A stretch of 64,000 nucleotides of DNA from Ilex aquifolium (Eukaryota > Streptophyta > Magnoliopsida > Aquifoliales > Aquifoliaceae). Positions within the stretch are counted from its first letter, which is position 1. Each line of letters begins with the position of its first letter. Shown here piece by piece: positions 22,175-35,885 of this stretch. Under the pieces are notes generated by a model that was not told the origin of the DNA, made no database searches, and saw only the letters and a list, made by a program, of their open reading frames with translations. Where the stretch lies: the NCBI GenBank assembly GCA_951799425.1, contig OX637402.1, forward strand, positions 1,488,501 through 1,552,500. The letters are read 5' to 3'. Position numbers and translations under genes: made by a program.

Positions 22175-23699
22175 TGTAACACCCCGAATTTTCTTTTATA
22201 TATTTATAGAGATATATATATATATAGTAAATAAAAAGTGTAAATATGTAGATATATGTAGTGACATAAGAATAAACCGTAGGAATAAATGCTATGGAGA
22301 CAATTTGATTGGGAAGTTACGTGTCGAAGATGTTTAAACTTGAAAAGGGTGATTAGACAAGTTTCTAAAAGTTTGCAAGTCAAAATAATGATTCCATTGA
22401 ATCCGGAAGGTCGAAAAACATTGGGAGTGGTAATATGGATGTATTGGAAGTTAGGAAGTGTCTCAGAGTTAAAATACACTTTAGCGAGAATTTGGGTAAA
22501 AATGGGTATTGAACACTACTTAGTGTTTTGGCCATAACTTTTTATCTTTAAGTCCAATTGATCTGAAATTTCTACAGTAGATAGTAGACATCTAGGGCTA
22601 CAAAAGTATGTCTCATGAACATTTTCCAATTCGCCCTCTAAATGGGTCAAAAATGCATTGGAAGTTGAAACAAAAATCTGGCAGTCAAACCGTACCGGTA
22701 CGCCGAACTCCAGTAGCTAAACCGTACCGGTACGCCCGATAAAGCCAGCCCGATCCGACTGCGGGTCTTTCTCCATTTCCTCCACTATAAATACATTTTG
22801 TCACCTCCTTAGCCTTCATTACACCTCTCCAAACCCTAGAAAACATAAGAGAGGAAGAGAGAAAGAGAGAAACACAAGATCAAGAGAAAACAAGAGATTG
22901 AAGGGTTGATTCAAGATCAAAGCCCTAATTTTTCCAAGAACATCAAGGTAGGGGTTTTCTCTCACTCACTTACATTGAGGCTAGGGTATTTATATATGTA
23001 TGTTTTTGCTATCAATGGTATATATATGCTATAGAATCATCATCTCTTAGGCTTTTTGCAAAGATTACATTGTTAGGGTTTAATACCCATTAAATCTCTT
23101 TTCTAGCTTTAAAACCCTAGTTTTTGGGAGAGTGATGTATTTCTTCTTAAATGCTTCTTTATTATGAACTTCGAAAACCATAGTTGTTTGTGTGGGGTAG
23201 AAAAATGATGTTATTGTGATCTCATGTATTTTCCTTGTTGGTTGGGGAATTGTTACATAATATATCTTGGGGATTTTGGAGAGATGCGTGTAAAATGATA
23301 TAAATATTGGAACGGTATGCTTGGTTGGGTTGTTTGTGATGCCTTGAGGGTGAGAGGTTCCTTATAAGGATGCTCATGCCAAGAGAGGAGAGTATGTGAT
23401 TTCCCTCAAGAGGTTCTTTATAAGGATGCTTGAGTTTGTGATGCCTTGAGGGTGAGAGGTTCCTTATAAGGATGTTCATGCCAAGAGAGGAGAGTATGTG
23501 ATTTTCCTTAAGAGGTTCCTTATAAGGATGCTTAAGAAACTAAGCCTTGAGGGTGAGAGGTTCCTTATAAGGATGCTCATGCCAAAAGAGGATAGTATGT
23601 AATTTTCCTCAAGAGGTTCCTTATAAGGATGCTTGAGTAACCAAGCCTTGAGGGTGAGAGGTTCCTTATAAGGATGCTCATGCCAAAAGAGGACAATAT
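22175..23699 (+). repeat. Monomer 15, class K, 1,525 bp
   Basis: TATA box at 22786. Last class K copy in the window; matches monomers 3 and 9 including TCTCAGAG. Confidence 0.95.
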
Positions 23700-25224
23700 T
23701 GTAACACCCCGAATTTTCTTTTATATATTTATAGAGATATATATATATATAGTAAATAAAAAGTGTAAATATGTAGATATATGTAGTGACATAAGAATAA
23801 ACCGTAGGAATAAATGCTATGGAGACAATTTGATTGGGAAGTTACGTGTCGAAGATGTTTAAACTTGGAAAGGGTGATTAGACAAGTTTCTAAAAGTTTG
23901 TAGGTCAAAATAATGATTCCATTGAATCCGGAAGGTCGAAAAATATTGGGAGTGGTAATATGGATGTATTGGAAGTTAGGAAGTGTCTCGGAGTTAAAAT
24001 ACACTTTAGCGAGAATTTGGGTAAAAATGGGTATTGAACACTACTTAGTGTTTTGGCCATAACTTTTTATCTTTAACTCCAATTGATCTGAAATTTTTAC
24101 AGTAGATAGTAGACATCTAGGGCTACAAAAGTATGTCTCATGAACATTTTCCAATTCGACCTCTAAATGGGTCAAAACTGCATTGGAAGTTGAAACAAAA
24201 ATCTGGCAGTCAAACCGTACCGGTACGCCGAACTCCAGTAGCTAAACCGTACCGGTACGCCCGATAAAGCCAGCCCGATCCGACTGCGGGTCTTTCTCCA
24301 TTTCCTCCACTATAAATACATTTTGTCACCTCCTTAGCCTTCATTACACCACTCCAAACCCTAGAAAACATAAGAGAGGAAGAGAGAAAGAGAGAAACAC
24401 AAGATCAAGAGAAAACAAGAGATTGAAGGGTTGATTCAAGATCAAAGCCCTAATTTTTCCAAGAACATCAAGGTAGGGGTTTTCTCTCACTCACTTACAT
24501 TGAGGCTAGGGTATTTATATATGTATGTTTTTGCTATCAATGGTATATATATGCTATAGAATCATCATCTCTTAGGCTTTTTGCAAAGATTACATTGTTA
24601 GGGTTTAATACCCATTAAATCTCTTTTCTAGCTTTAAAACCCTAGTTTTTGGGAGAGTGATGTATTTCTTCTTAAATGCTTCTTTATTATGAACTTCGAA
24701 AACCATAGTTGTTTGTGTGGGGTAGAAAAATGATGTTATTGTGATCTCATGTATTTTCCTTGTTGGTTGGGGAATTGTTACATAATATATCTTGGGGATT
24801 TTGGAGAGATGCGTGTAAAATGATATAAATATTGGAACGGTATGCTTGGTTGGGTTGTTTGTGATGCCTTTAGGGTGAGAGGTTCCTTATAATGATGCTC
24901 ATGCCAAGAGAGGAGAGTATGTGATTTCCCTCAAGAGGTTCCTTATAAGGATGCTTTTGTTTGTGATGCCTTGAGGGTGAGAGGTTCTTTATAAGGATGT
25001 TCATGCCAAGAGAGGAGAGTATGTGATTTTCCTTAAGAGGTTCCTTATAAGGATGCTTAAGAAACTAAACCTTGAGGGTGAGAGGTTCCTTATAAGGATG
25101 CTCATGCCAAAAGAGGATAGTATGTAATTTTCCTCAAGAGGTTCCTTATAAGGATGCTTGAGTAACCAAGCCTTGAGGGTGAGAGGTTCCTTATAAGGAT
25201 GCTCATGCCAAAAGAGGACAATAT
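23700..25224 (+). repeat. Monomer 16, class a*, 1,525 bp
   Basis: TATA box at 24311. Hairpin array has GCCTTTAGGG and GATGCTTTTG, shared with monomer 18, which looks like its close duplicate. Confidence 0.95.
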
Positions 25225-26747
25225 TGTAACACCCCGAATTTTCTTTTATATATTTATAGAGATATATATATATAGTAAATAAAAAGTGTAAATATGTAGA
25301 TATATGTAGTGACATAAGAATAAACCGTAGGAATAAATGCTATGGAGACAATTTGATTGGGAAGTTACGTGTCGAAGATGTTTAAACTTGGAAAGGGTGA
25401 TTAGACAAATTTCTAAAAGTTTGTAGGTCAAAATAATGAATCCATTGAATCCGGAAGGTCGAAAAATATTGGGAGTGGTAATATGGATGTATTGGAAGTT
25501 AGGAAGTGTCTCGGAGTTAAAATACACTTTAGCGAGAATTTGGGTAAAAATGGGTATTGAACACTACTTAGTGTTTTGGCCATAACTTTTTATCTTTAAG
25601 TCCAATTGATCTGAAATTTCTACAGTAGATAGTAGACATCTAGGGCTACAAAAGTATGTCTCATGAACATTTTCCAATTCGCCCTCTAAATGGGTCAAAA
25701 ATGCATTGGAAGTTGAAACAAAAATCTGGCAGTCAAACCGTACCGGTACGCCGAACTCCAGTAGCTAAACCGTACCGGTACGCCCGATAAAGCCAGCCCG
25801 ATCCGACTGCGGGTCTTTCTCCATTTCCTCCACTATAAATACATTTTGTCACCTCCTTAGCCTTCATTACACCTCTCCAAACCCTAGAAAACATAAGAGA
25901 GGAAGAGAGAAAGAGAGAAACACAAGATCAAGAGAAAACAAGAGATTGAAGGGTTGATTCAAGATCAAAGCCCTAATTTTTCCAAGAACATCAAGGTAGG
26001 GGTTTTCTCTCACTCACTTACATTGAGGCTAGGGTATTTATATATGTATGTTTTTGCTATCAATGGTATATATATGCTATAGAATCATCATCTCTTAGGC
26101 TTTTTGCAAAGATTACATTGTTAGGGTTTAATACCCATTAAATCTCTTTTCTAGCTTTAAAACCCTAGTTTTTGGGAGAGTGATGTATTTCTTCTTAAAT
26201 GCTTCTTTATTATGAACTTCGAAAACCATAGTTGTTTGTGTGGGGTAGAAAAATGATGTTATTGTGATCTCATGTATTTTCCTTGTTGGTTGGGGAATTG
26301 TTACATAATATATCTTGGGGATTTTGGAGAGATGCGTGTAAAATGATATAAATATTGGAACGGTATGCTTGGTTGGGTTGTTTGTGATGCCTTGAGGGTG
26401 AGAGGTTCCTTATAAGGATGCTCATGCCAAGAGAGGAGAGTATGTGATTTCCCTCAAGAGGTTCCTTATAAGGATGCTTGAGTTTGTGATGCCTTGAGGG
26501 TGAGAGGTTCCTTATAAGGATGTTCATGCCAAGAGAGGAGAGTATGTGATTTTCCTTAAGAGGTTCCTTATAAGGATGCTTAAGAAACTAAGCCTTGAGG
26601 GTGAGAGGTTCCTTATAAGGATGCTCATGCCAAAAGAGGATAGTATGTAATTTTCCTCAAGAGGTTCCTTATAAGGATGCTTGAGTAACCAAGCCTTGAG
26701 GGTGAGAGGTTCTTTATAAGGATGCTCATGCCAAAAGAGGACAATAT
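25225..26747 (+). repeat. Monomer 17, class I, 1,523 bp
   Basis: TATA box at 25834. Head is class I; the hairpin array ends in the T-type unit, so it is an I-to-T mosaic like monomer 11. Confidence 0.95.
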
Positions 26748-28270
26748 TGTAACACCCCGAATTTTCTTTTATATATTTATAGAGATATATATATATAGTA
26801 AATAAAAAGTGTAAATATGTAGATATATGTAGTGACATAAGAATAAACCGTAGGAATAAATGCTATGGAGACAATTTGATTGGGAAGTTACGTGTCGAAG
26901 ATGTTTAAACTTGGAAAGGGTGATTAGACAAGTTTCTAAAAGTTTGTAGGTCAAAATAATGATTCCATTGAATCCGGAAGGTCGAAAAATATTGGGAGTG
27001 GTAATATGGATGTATTGGAAGTTAGGAAGTGTCTCGGAGTTAAAATACACTTTAGCGAGAATTTGGGTAAAAATGGGTATTGAACACTACTTAGTGTTTT
27101 GGCCATAACTTTTTATCTTTAACTCCAATTGATCTGAAATTTTTACAGTAGATAGTAGACATCTAGGGCTACAAAAGTATGTCTCATGAACATTTTCCAA
27201 TTCGACCTCTAAATGGGTCAAAACTGCATTGGAAGTTGAAACAAAAATCTGGCAGTCAAACCGTACCGGTACGCCGAACTCCAGTAGCTAAACCGTACCG
27301 GTACGCCCGATAAAGCCAGCCCGATCCGACTGCGGGTCTTTCTCCATTTCCTCCACTATAAATACATTTTGTCACCTCCTTAGCCTTCATTACACCACTC
27401 CAAACCCTAGAAAACATAAGAGAGGAAGAGAGAAAGAGAGAAACACAAGATCAAGAGAAAACAAGAGATTGAAGGGTTGATTCAAGATCAAAGCCCTAAT
27501 TTTTCCAAGAACATCAAGGTAGGGGTTTTCTCTCACTCACTTACATTGAGGCTAGGGTATTTATATATGTATGTTTTTGCTATCAATGGTATATATATGC
27601 TATAGAATCATCATCTCTTAGGCTTTTTGCAAAGATTACATTGTTAGGGTTTAATACCCATTAAATCTCTTTTCTAGCTTTAAAACCCTAGTTTTTGGGA
27701 GAGTGATGTATTTCTTCTTAAATGCTTCTTTATTATGAACTTCGAAAACCATAGTTGTTTGTGTGGGGTAGAAAAATGATGTTATTGTGATCTCATGTAT
27801 TTTCCTTGTTGGTTGGGGAATTGTTACATAATATATCTTGGGGATTTTGGAGAGATGCGTGTAAAATGATATAAATATTGGAACGGTATGCTTGGTTGGG
27901 TTGTTTGTGATGCCTTTAGGGTGAGAGGTTCCTTATAATGATGCTCATGCCAAGAGAGGAGAGTATGTGATTTCCCTCAAGAGGTTCCTTATAAGGATGC
28001 TTTTGTTTGTGATGCCTTGAGGGTGAGAGGTTCTTTATAAGGATGTTCATGCCAAGAGAGGAGAGTATGTGATTTTCCTTAAGAGGTTCCTTATAAGGAT
28101 GCTTAAGAAACTAAACCTTGAGGGTGAGAGGTTCCTTATAAGGATGCTCATGCCAAAAGAGGATAGTATGTAATTTTCCTCAAGAGGTTCCTTATAAGGA
28201 TGCTTGAGTAACCAAGCCTTGAGGGTGAGAGGTTCCTTATAAGGATGCTCATGCCAAAAGAGGACAATAT
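26748..28270 (+). repeat. Monomer 18, class a* mosaic, 1,523 bp
   Basis: TATA box at 27357. It has the short AT run of I/T copies at its start but a* markers from AATGATTCC onward, so the exchange point lies in the first ~200 bp. Confidence 0.95.
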
Positions 28271-29793
28271 TGTAACACCCCGAATTTTCTTTTATATATT
28301 TATAGAGATATATATATATAGTAAATAAAAAGTGTAAATATGTAGATATATGTAGTGACATAAGAATAAACCGTAGGAATAAATGCTATGGAGACAATTT
28401 GATTGGGAAGTTACGTGTCGAAGATGTTTAAACTTGGAAAGGGTGATTAGACAAATTTCTAAAAGTTTGTAGGTCAAAATAATGAATCCATTGAATCCGG
28501 AAGGTCGAAAAATATTGGGAGTGGTAATATGGATGTATTGGAAGTTAGGAAGTGTCTCGGAGTTAAAATACACTTTAGCGAGAATTTGGGTAAAAATGGG
28601 TATTGAACACTACTTAGTGTTTTGGCCATAACTTTTTATCTTTAAGTCCAATTGATCTGAAATTTCTACAGTAGATAGTAGACATCTAGGGCTACAAAAG
28701 TATGTCTCATGAACATTTTCCAATTCGCCCTCTAAATGGGTCAAAAATGCATTGGAAGTTGAAACAAAAATCTGGCAGTCAAACCGTACCGGTACGCCGA
28801 ACTCCAGTAGCTAAACCGTACCGGTACGCCCGATAAAGCCAGCCCGATCCGACTGCGGGTCTTTCTCCATTTCCTCCACTATAAATACATTTTGTCACCT
28901 CCTTAGCCTTCATTACACCTCTCCAAACCCTAGAAAACATAAGAGAGGAAGAGAGAAAGAGAGAAACACAAGATCAAGAGAAAACAAGAGATTGAAGGGT
29001 TGATTCAAGATCAAAGCCCTAATTTTTCCAAGAACATCAAGGTAGGGGTTTTCTCTCACTCACTTACATTGAGGCTAGGGTATTTATATATGTATGTTTT
29101 TGCTATCAATGGTATATATATGCTATAGAATCATCATCTCTTAGGCTTTTTGCAAAGATTACATTGTTAGGGTTTAATACCCATTAAATCTCTTTTCTAG
29201 CTTTAAAACCCTAGTTTTTGGGAGAGTGATGTATTTCTTCTTAAATGCTTCTTTATTATGAACTTCGAAAACCATAGTTGTTTGTGTGGGGTAGAAAAAT
29301 GATGTTATTGTGATCTCATGTATTTTCCTTGTTGGTTGGGGAATTGTTACATAATATATCTTGGGGATTTTGGAGAGATGCGTGTAAAATGATATAAATA
29401 TTGGAACGGTATGCTTGGTTGGGTTGTTTGTGATGCCTTGAGGGTGAGAGGTTCCTTATAAGGATGCTCATGCCAAGAGAGGAGAGTATGTGATTTCCCT
29501 CAAGAGGTTCCTAATAAGGATGCTTGAGTTTGTGATGCCTTGAGGGTGAGAGGTTCCTTATAAGGATGTTCATGCCAAGAGAGGAGAGTATGTGATTTTC
29601 CTTAAGAGGTTCCTTATAAGGATGCTTAAGAAACTAAGCCTTGAGGGTGAGAGGTTCCTTATAAGGATGCTCATGCCAAAAGAGGATAGTATGTAATTTT
29701 CCTCAAGAGGTTCCTTATAAGGATGCTTGAGTAACCAAGCCTTGAGGGTGAGAGGTTCTTTATAAGGATGCTCATGCCAAAAGAGGACAATAT
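28271..29793 (+). repeat. Monomer 19, class I, 1,523 bp
   Basis: TATA box at 28880. Last class I copy. With monomer 18 it forms a doubled a*-I pair next to monomers 16-17. Confidence 0.95.
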
Positions 29794-31316
29794 TGTAACA
29801 CCCCGAATTTTCTTTTATATATTTATAGAGATATATATATATAGTAAATAAAAAGTGTAAATATGTAGATATATGTAGTGACATAAGAATAAACCGTAGG
29901 AATAAATGCTATGGAGACAATTTGATTGGGAAGTTACGTGTCGAAGATGTTTAAACTTGGAAAGGGTGATTAGACAAGTTTCTAAAAGTTTGTAGGTCAA
30001 AATAATGAATCCATTGAATCCGGAAGGTCGAAAAATATTGGGAGTGGTAATATGGATGTATTGGAAGTTAGGAAGTGTCTCGGAGTTAAAATACACTTTA
30101 GCGAGAATTTGGGTAAAAATGGGTATTGAACACTACTTAGTGTTTTGGCCATAACTTTTTATCTTTAAGTCCAATTGATCTGAAATTTCTACAGTAGATA
30201 GTAGACATCTAGGGCTACAAAAGTATGTCTCATGAACATTTTCCAATTCGCCCTCTAAATGGGTCAAAAATGCATTGGAAGTTGAAACAAAAATCTGGCA
30301 GTCAAACCGTACCGGTACGCCGAACTCCAGTAGCTAAACCGTACCGGTACGCCCGATAAAGCCAGCCCGATCCGACTGCGGGTCTTTCTCCATTTCCTCC
30401 ACTATAAATACATTTTGTCACCTCCTTAGCCTTCATTACACCACTCCAAACCCTAGAAAACATAAGAGAGGAAGAGAGAAAGAGAGAAACACAAGATCAA
30501 GAGAAAACAAGAGATTGAAGGGTTGATTCAAGATCAAAGCCCTAATTTTTCCAAGAACATCAAGGTAGGGGTTTTCTCTCACTCACTTACATTGAGGCTA
30601 GGGTATTTATATATGTATGTTTTTGCTATCAATGGTATATATATGCTATAGAATCATCATCTCTTAGGCTTTTTGCAAAGATTACATTGTTAGGGTTTAA
30701 TACCCATTAAATCTCTTTTCTAGCTTTAAAACCCTAGTTTTTGGGAGAGTGATGTATTTCTTCTTAAATGCTTCTTTATTATGAACTTCGAAAACCATAG
30801 TTGTTTGTGTGGGGTAGAAAAATGATGTTATTGTGATCTCATGTATTTTCCTTGTTGGTTGGGGAATTGTTACATAATATATCTTGGGGATTTTGGAGAG
30901 ATGCGTGTAAAATGATATAAATATTGGAACGGTATGCTTGGTTGGGTTGTTTGTGATGCCTTGAGGGTGAGAGGTTCCTTATAAGGATGCTCATGCCAAG
31001 AGAGGAGAGTATGTGATTTCCCTCAAGAGGTTCCTTATAAGGATGCTTGAGTTTGTGATGCCTTGAGGGTGAGAGGTTCCTTATAAGGATGTTCATGCCA
31101 AGAGAGGAGAGTATGTGATTTTCCTTAAGAGGTTCCTTATAAGGATGCTTAAGAAACTAAGCCTTGAGGGTGAGAGGTTCCTTATAAGGATGCTCATGCC
31201 AAAAGAGGATAGTATGTAATTTTCCTCAAGAGGTTCCTTATAAGGATGCTTGAGTAACCAAGCCTTGAGGGTGAGAGGTTCTTTATAAGGATGCTCATGC
31301 CAAAAGAGGACAATAT
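29794..31316 (+). repeat. Monomer 20, class T, 1,523 bp
   Basis: TATA box at 30403. First of four T copies in a row. Has ACACCACTCC, otherwise typical of a*, beside its TATA box. Confidence 0.95.
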
Positions 31317-32839
31317 TGTAACACCCCGAATTTTCTTTTATATATTTATAGAGATATATATATATAGTAAATAAAAAGTGTAAATATGTAGATATATGTA
31401 GTGACATAAGAATAAACCGTAGGAATAAATGCTATGGAGACAATTTGATTGGGAAGTTACGTGTCGAAGATGTTTAAACTTGGAAAGGGTGATTAGACAA
31501 GTTTCTAAAAGTTTGTAGGTCAAAATAATGAATCCATTGAATCCGGAAGGTCGAAAAATATTGGGAGTGGTAATATGGATGTATTGGAAGTTAGGAAGTG
31601 TCTCGGAGTTAAAATACACTTTAGCGAGAATTTGGGTAAAAATGGGTATTGAACACTACTTAGTGTTTTGGCCATAACTTTTTATCTTTAAGTCCAATTG
31701 ATCTGAAATTTCTACAGTAGATAGTAGACATCTAGGGCTACAAAAGTATGTCTCATGAACATTTTCCAATTCGCCCTCTAAATGGGTCAAAAATGCATTG
31801 GAAGTTGAAACAAAAATCTGGCAGTCAAACCGTACCGGTACGCCGAACTCCAGTAGCTAAACCGTACCGGTACGCCCGATAAAGCCAGCCCGATCCGACT
31901 GCGGGTCTTTCTCCATTTCCTCCACTATAAATACATTTTGTCACCTCCTTAGCCTTCATTACACCTCTCCAAACCCTAGAAAACATAAGAGAGGAAGAGA
32001 GAAAGAGAGAAACACAAGATCAAGAGAAAACAAGAGATTGAAGGGTTGATTCAAGATCAAAGCCCTAATTTTTCCAAGAACATCAAGGTAGGGGTTTTCT
32101 CTCACTCACTTACATTGAGGCTAGGGTATTTATATATGTATGTTTTTGCTATCAATGGTATATATATGCTATAGAATCATCATCTCTTAGGCTTTTTGCA
32201 AAGATTACATTGTTAGGGTTTAATACCCATTAAATCTCTTTTCTAGCTTTAAAACCCTAGTTTTTGGGAGAGTGATGTATTTCTTCTTAAATGCTTCTTT
32301 ATTATGAACTTCGAAAACCATAGTTGTTTGTGTGGGGTAGAAAAATGATGTTATTGTGATCTCATGTATTTTCCTTGTTGGTTGGGGAATTGTTACATAA
32401 TATATCTTGGGGATTTTGGAGAGATGCGTGTAAAATGATATAAATATTGGAACGGTATGCTTGGTTGGGTTGTTTGTGATGCCTTGAGGGTGAGAGGTTC
32501 CTTATAAGGATGCTCATGCCAAGAGAGGAGAGTATGTGATTTCCCTCAAGAGGTTCCTTATAAGGATGCTTGAGTTTGTGATGCCTTGAGGGTGAGAGGT
32601 TCCTTATAAGGATGTTCATGCCAAGAGAGGAGAGTATGTGATTTTCCTTAAGAGGTTCCTTATAAGGATGCTTAAGAAACTAAGCCTTGAGGGTGAGAGG
32701 TTCCTTATAAGGATGCTCATGCCAAAAGAGGATAGTATGTAATTTTCCTCAAGAGGTTCCTTATAAGGATGCTTGAGTAACCAAGCCTTGAGGGTGAGAG
32801 GTTCTTTATAAGGATGCTCATGCCAAAAGAGGACAATAT
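31317..32839 (+). repeat. Monomer 21, class T, 1,523 bp
   Basis: TATA box at 31926. Typical T copy that closes the second eight-monomer block. Confidence 0.95.
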
Positions 32840-34362
32840 TGTAACACCCCGAATTTTCTTTTATATATTTATAGAGATATATATATATAGTAAATAAAAA
32901 GTGTAAATATGTAGATATATGTAGTGACATAAGAATAAACCGTAGGAATAAATGCTATGGAGACAATTTGATTGGGAAGTTACGTGTCGAAGATGTTTAA
33001 ACTTGGAAAGGGTGATTAGACAAGTTTCTAAAAGTTTGTAGGTCAAAATAATGAATCCATTGAATCCGGAAGGTCGAAAAATATTGGGAGTGGTAATATG
33101 GATGTATTGGAAGTTAGGAAGTGTGTCGGAGTTAAAATACACTTTAGCGAGAATTTGGGTAAAAATGGGTATTGAACACTACTTAGTGTTTTGGCCATAA
33201 CTTTTTATCTTTAAGTCCAATTGATCTGAAATTTCTACAGTAGATAGTAGACATCTAGGGCTACAAAAGTATGTCTCATGAACATTTTCCAATTCGCCCT
33301 CTAAATGGGTCAAAAATGCATTGGAAGTTGAAACAAAAATCTGGCAGTCAAACCGTACCGGTACGCCGAACTCCAGTAGCTAAACCGTACCGGTACGCCC
33401 GATAAAGCCAGCCCGATCCGACTGCGGGTCTTTCTCCATTTCCTCCACTATAAATACATTTTGTCACCTCCTTAGCCTTCATTACACCTCTCCAAACCCT
33501 AGAAAACATAAGAGAGGAAGAGAGAAAGAGAGAAACACAAGATCAAGAGAAAACAAGAGATTGAAGGGTTGATTCAAGATCAAAGCCCTAATTTTTCCAA
33601 GAACATCAAGGTAGGGGTTTTCTCTCACTCACTTACATTGAGGCTAGGGTATTTATATATGTATGTTTTTGCTATCAATGGTATATATATGCTATAGAAT
33701 CATCATCTCTTAGGCTTTTTGCAAAGATTACATTGTTAGGGTTTAATACCCATTAAATCTCTTTTCTAGCTTTAAAACCCTAGTTTTTGGGAGAGTGATG
33801 TATTTCTTCTTAAATGCTTCTTTATTATGAACTTCGAAAACCATAGTTGTTTGTGTGGGGTAGAAAAATGATGTTATTGTGATCTCATGTATTTTCCTTG
33901 TTGGTTGGGGAATTGTTACATAATATATCTTGGGGATTTTGGAGAGATGCGTGTAAAATGATATAAATATTGGAACGGTATGCTTGGTTGGGTTGTTTGT
34001 GATGCCTTGAGGGTGAGAGGTTCCTTATAAGGATGCTCATGCCAAGAGAGGAGAGTATGTGATTTCCCTCAAGAGGTTCCTTATAAGGATGCTTGAGTTT
34101 GTGATGCCTTGAGGGTGAGAGGTTCCTTATAAGGATGTTCATGCCAAGAGAGGAGAGTATGTGATTTTCCTTAAGAGGTTCCTTATAAGGATGCTTAAGA
34201 AACTAAGCCTTGAGGGTGAGAGGTTCCTTATAAGGATGCTCATGCCAAAAGAGGATAGTATGTAATTTTCCTCAAGAGGTTCCTTATAAGGATGCTTGAG
34301 TAACCAAGCCTTGAGGGTGAGAGGTTCTTTATAAGGATGCTCATGCCAAAAGAGGACAATAT
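32840..34362 (+). repeat. Monomer 22, class T, 1,523 bp
   Basis: TATA box at 33449. Shares GTGTGTCGGAG only with monomer 23, showing these two are neighbouring duplicates. Confidence 0.95.
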
Positions 34363-35885
34363 TGTAACACCCCGAATTTTCTTTTATATATTTATAGAGA
34401 TATATATATATAGTAAATAAAAAGTGTAAATATGTAGATATATGTAGAGACATAAGAATAAACCGTAGGAATAAATGCTATGGAGACAATTTGATTGGGA
34501 AGTTACGTGTCGAAGATGTTTAAACTTGGAAAGGGTGATTAGACAAGTTTCTAAAAGTTTGTAGGTCAAAATAATGAATCCATTGAATCCGGAAGGTCGA
34601 AAAATATTGGGAGTGGTAATATGGATGTATTGGAAGTTAGGAAGTGTGTCGGAGTTAAAATACACTTTAGCGAGAATTTGGGTAAAAATGGGTATTGAAC
34701 ACTACTTAGTGTTTTGGCCATAACTTTTTATCTTTAAGTCCAATTGATCTGAAATTTCTACAGTAGATAGTAGACATCTAGGGCTACAAAAGTATGTCTC
34801 ATGAACATTTTCCAATTCGCCCTCTAAATGGGTCAAAAATGCATTGGAAGTTGAAACAAAAATCTGGCAGTCAAACCGTACCGGTACGCCGAACTCCAGT
34901 AGCTAAACCGTACCGGTACGCCCGATAAAGCCAGCCCGATCCGACTGCGGGTCTTTCTCCATTTCCTCCACTATAAATACATTTTGTCACCTCCTTAGCC
35001 TTCATTACACCACTCCAAACCCTAGAAAACATAAGAGAGGAAGAGAGAAAGAGAGAAACACAAGATCAAGAGAAAACAAGAGATTGAAGGGTTGATTCAA
35101 GATCAAAGCCCTAATTTTTCCAAGAACATCAAGGTAGGGGTTTTCTCTCACTCACTTACATTGAGGCTAGGGTATTTATATATGTATGTTTTTGCTATCA
35201 ATGGTATATATATGCTATAGAATCATCATCTCTTAGGCTTTTTGCAAAGATTACATTGTTAGGGTTTAATACCCATTAAATCTCTTTTCTAGCTTTAAAA
35301 CCCTAGTTTTTGGGAGAGTGATGTATTTCTTCTTAAATGCTTCTTTATTATGAACTTCGAAAACCATAGTTGTTTGTGTGGGGTAGAAAAATGATGTTAT
35401 TGTGATCTCATGTATTTTCCTTGTTGGTTGGGGAATTGTTACATAATATATCTTGGGGATTTTGGAGAGATGCGTGTAAAATGATATAAATATTGGAACG
35501 GTATGCTTGGTTGGGTTGTTTGTGATGCCTTGAGGGTGAGAGGTTCCTTATAAGGATGCTCATGCCAAGAGAGAAGAGTATGTGATTTCCCTCAAGAGGT
35601 TCCTTATAAGGATGGTTGAGTTTGTGATGCCTTGAGGGTGAGAGGTTCCTTATTAGGATGTTCATGCCAAGAGAGGAGAGTATGTGATTTTCCTTAAGAG
35701 GTTCCTTATAAGGATGCTTAAGAAACTAAGCCTTGAGGGTGAGAGGTTCCTTATAAGGATGCTCATGCCAAAAGAGGATAGTATGTAATTTTCCTCAAGA
35801 GGTTCCTTATAAGGATGCTTGAGTAACCAAGCCTTGAGGGTGAGAGGTTCCTTATAAGGATGCTCATGCCAAAAGAGGACAATAT
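34363..35885 (+). repeat. Monomer 23, class T head, C-type array, 1,523 bp
   Basis: TATA box at 34972. Head is T; the hairpin array changes to the GATGGTTGAG and CTTATTAGG set seen in monomers 24, 25, 28 and 31. This is the border between left and right halves of the array. Confidence 0.95.

Larger units (their letters stand above)
20650..32839 (+). repeat. Eight-monomer block, second copy (12,190 bp)
   Basis: Monomers 14-21 read a-K-a*-I-a*-I-T-T. See the first copy at 8455-20649 for the comparison. The five-base length difference follows from AT-run lengths and the extra A in monomer 10. Confidence 0.6.
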
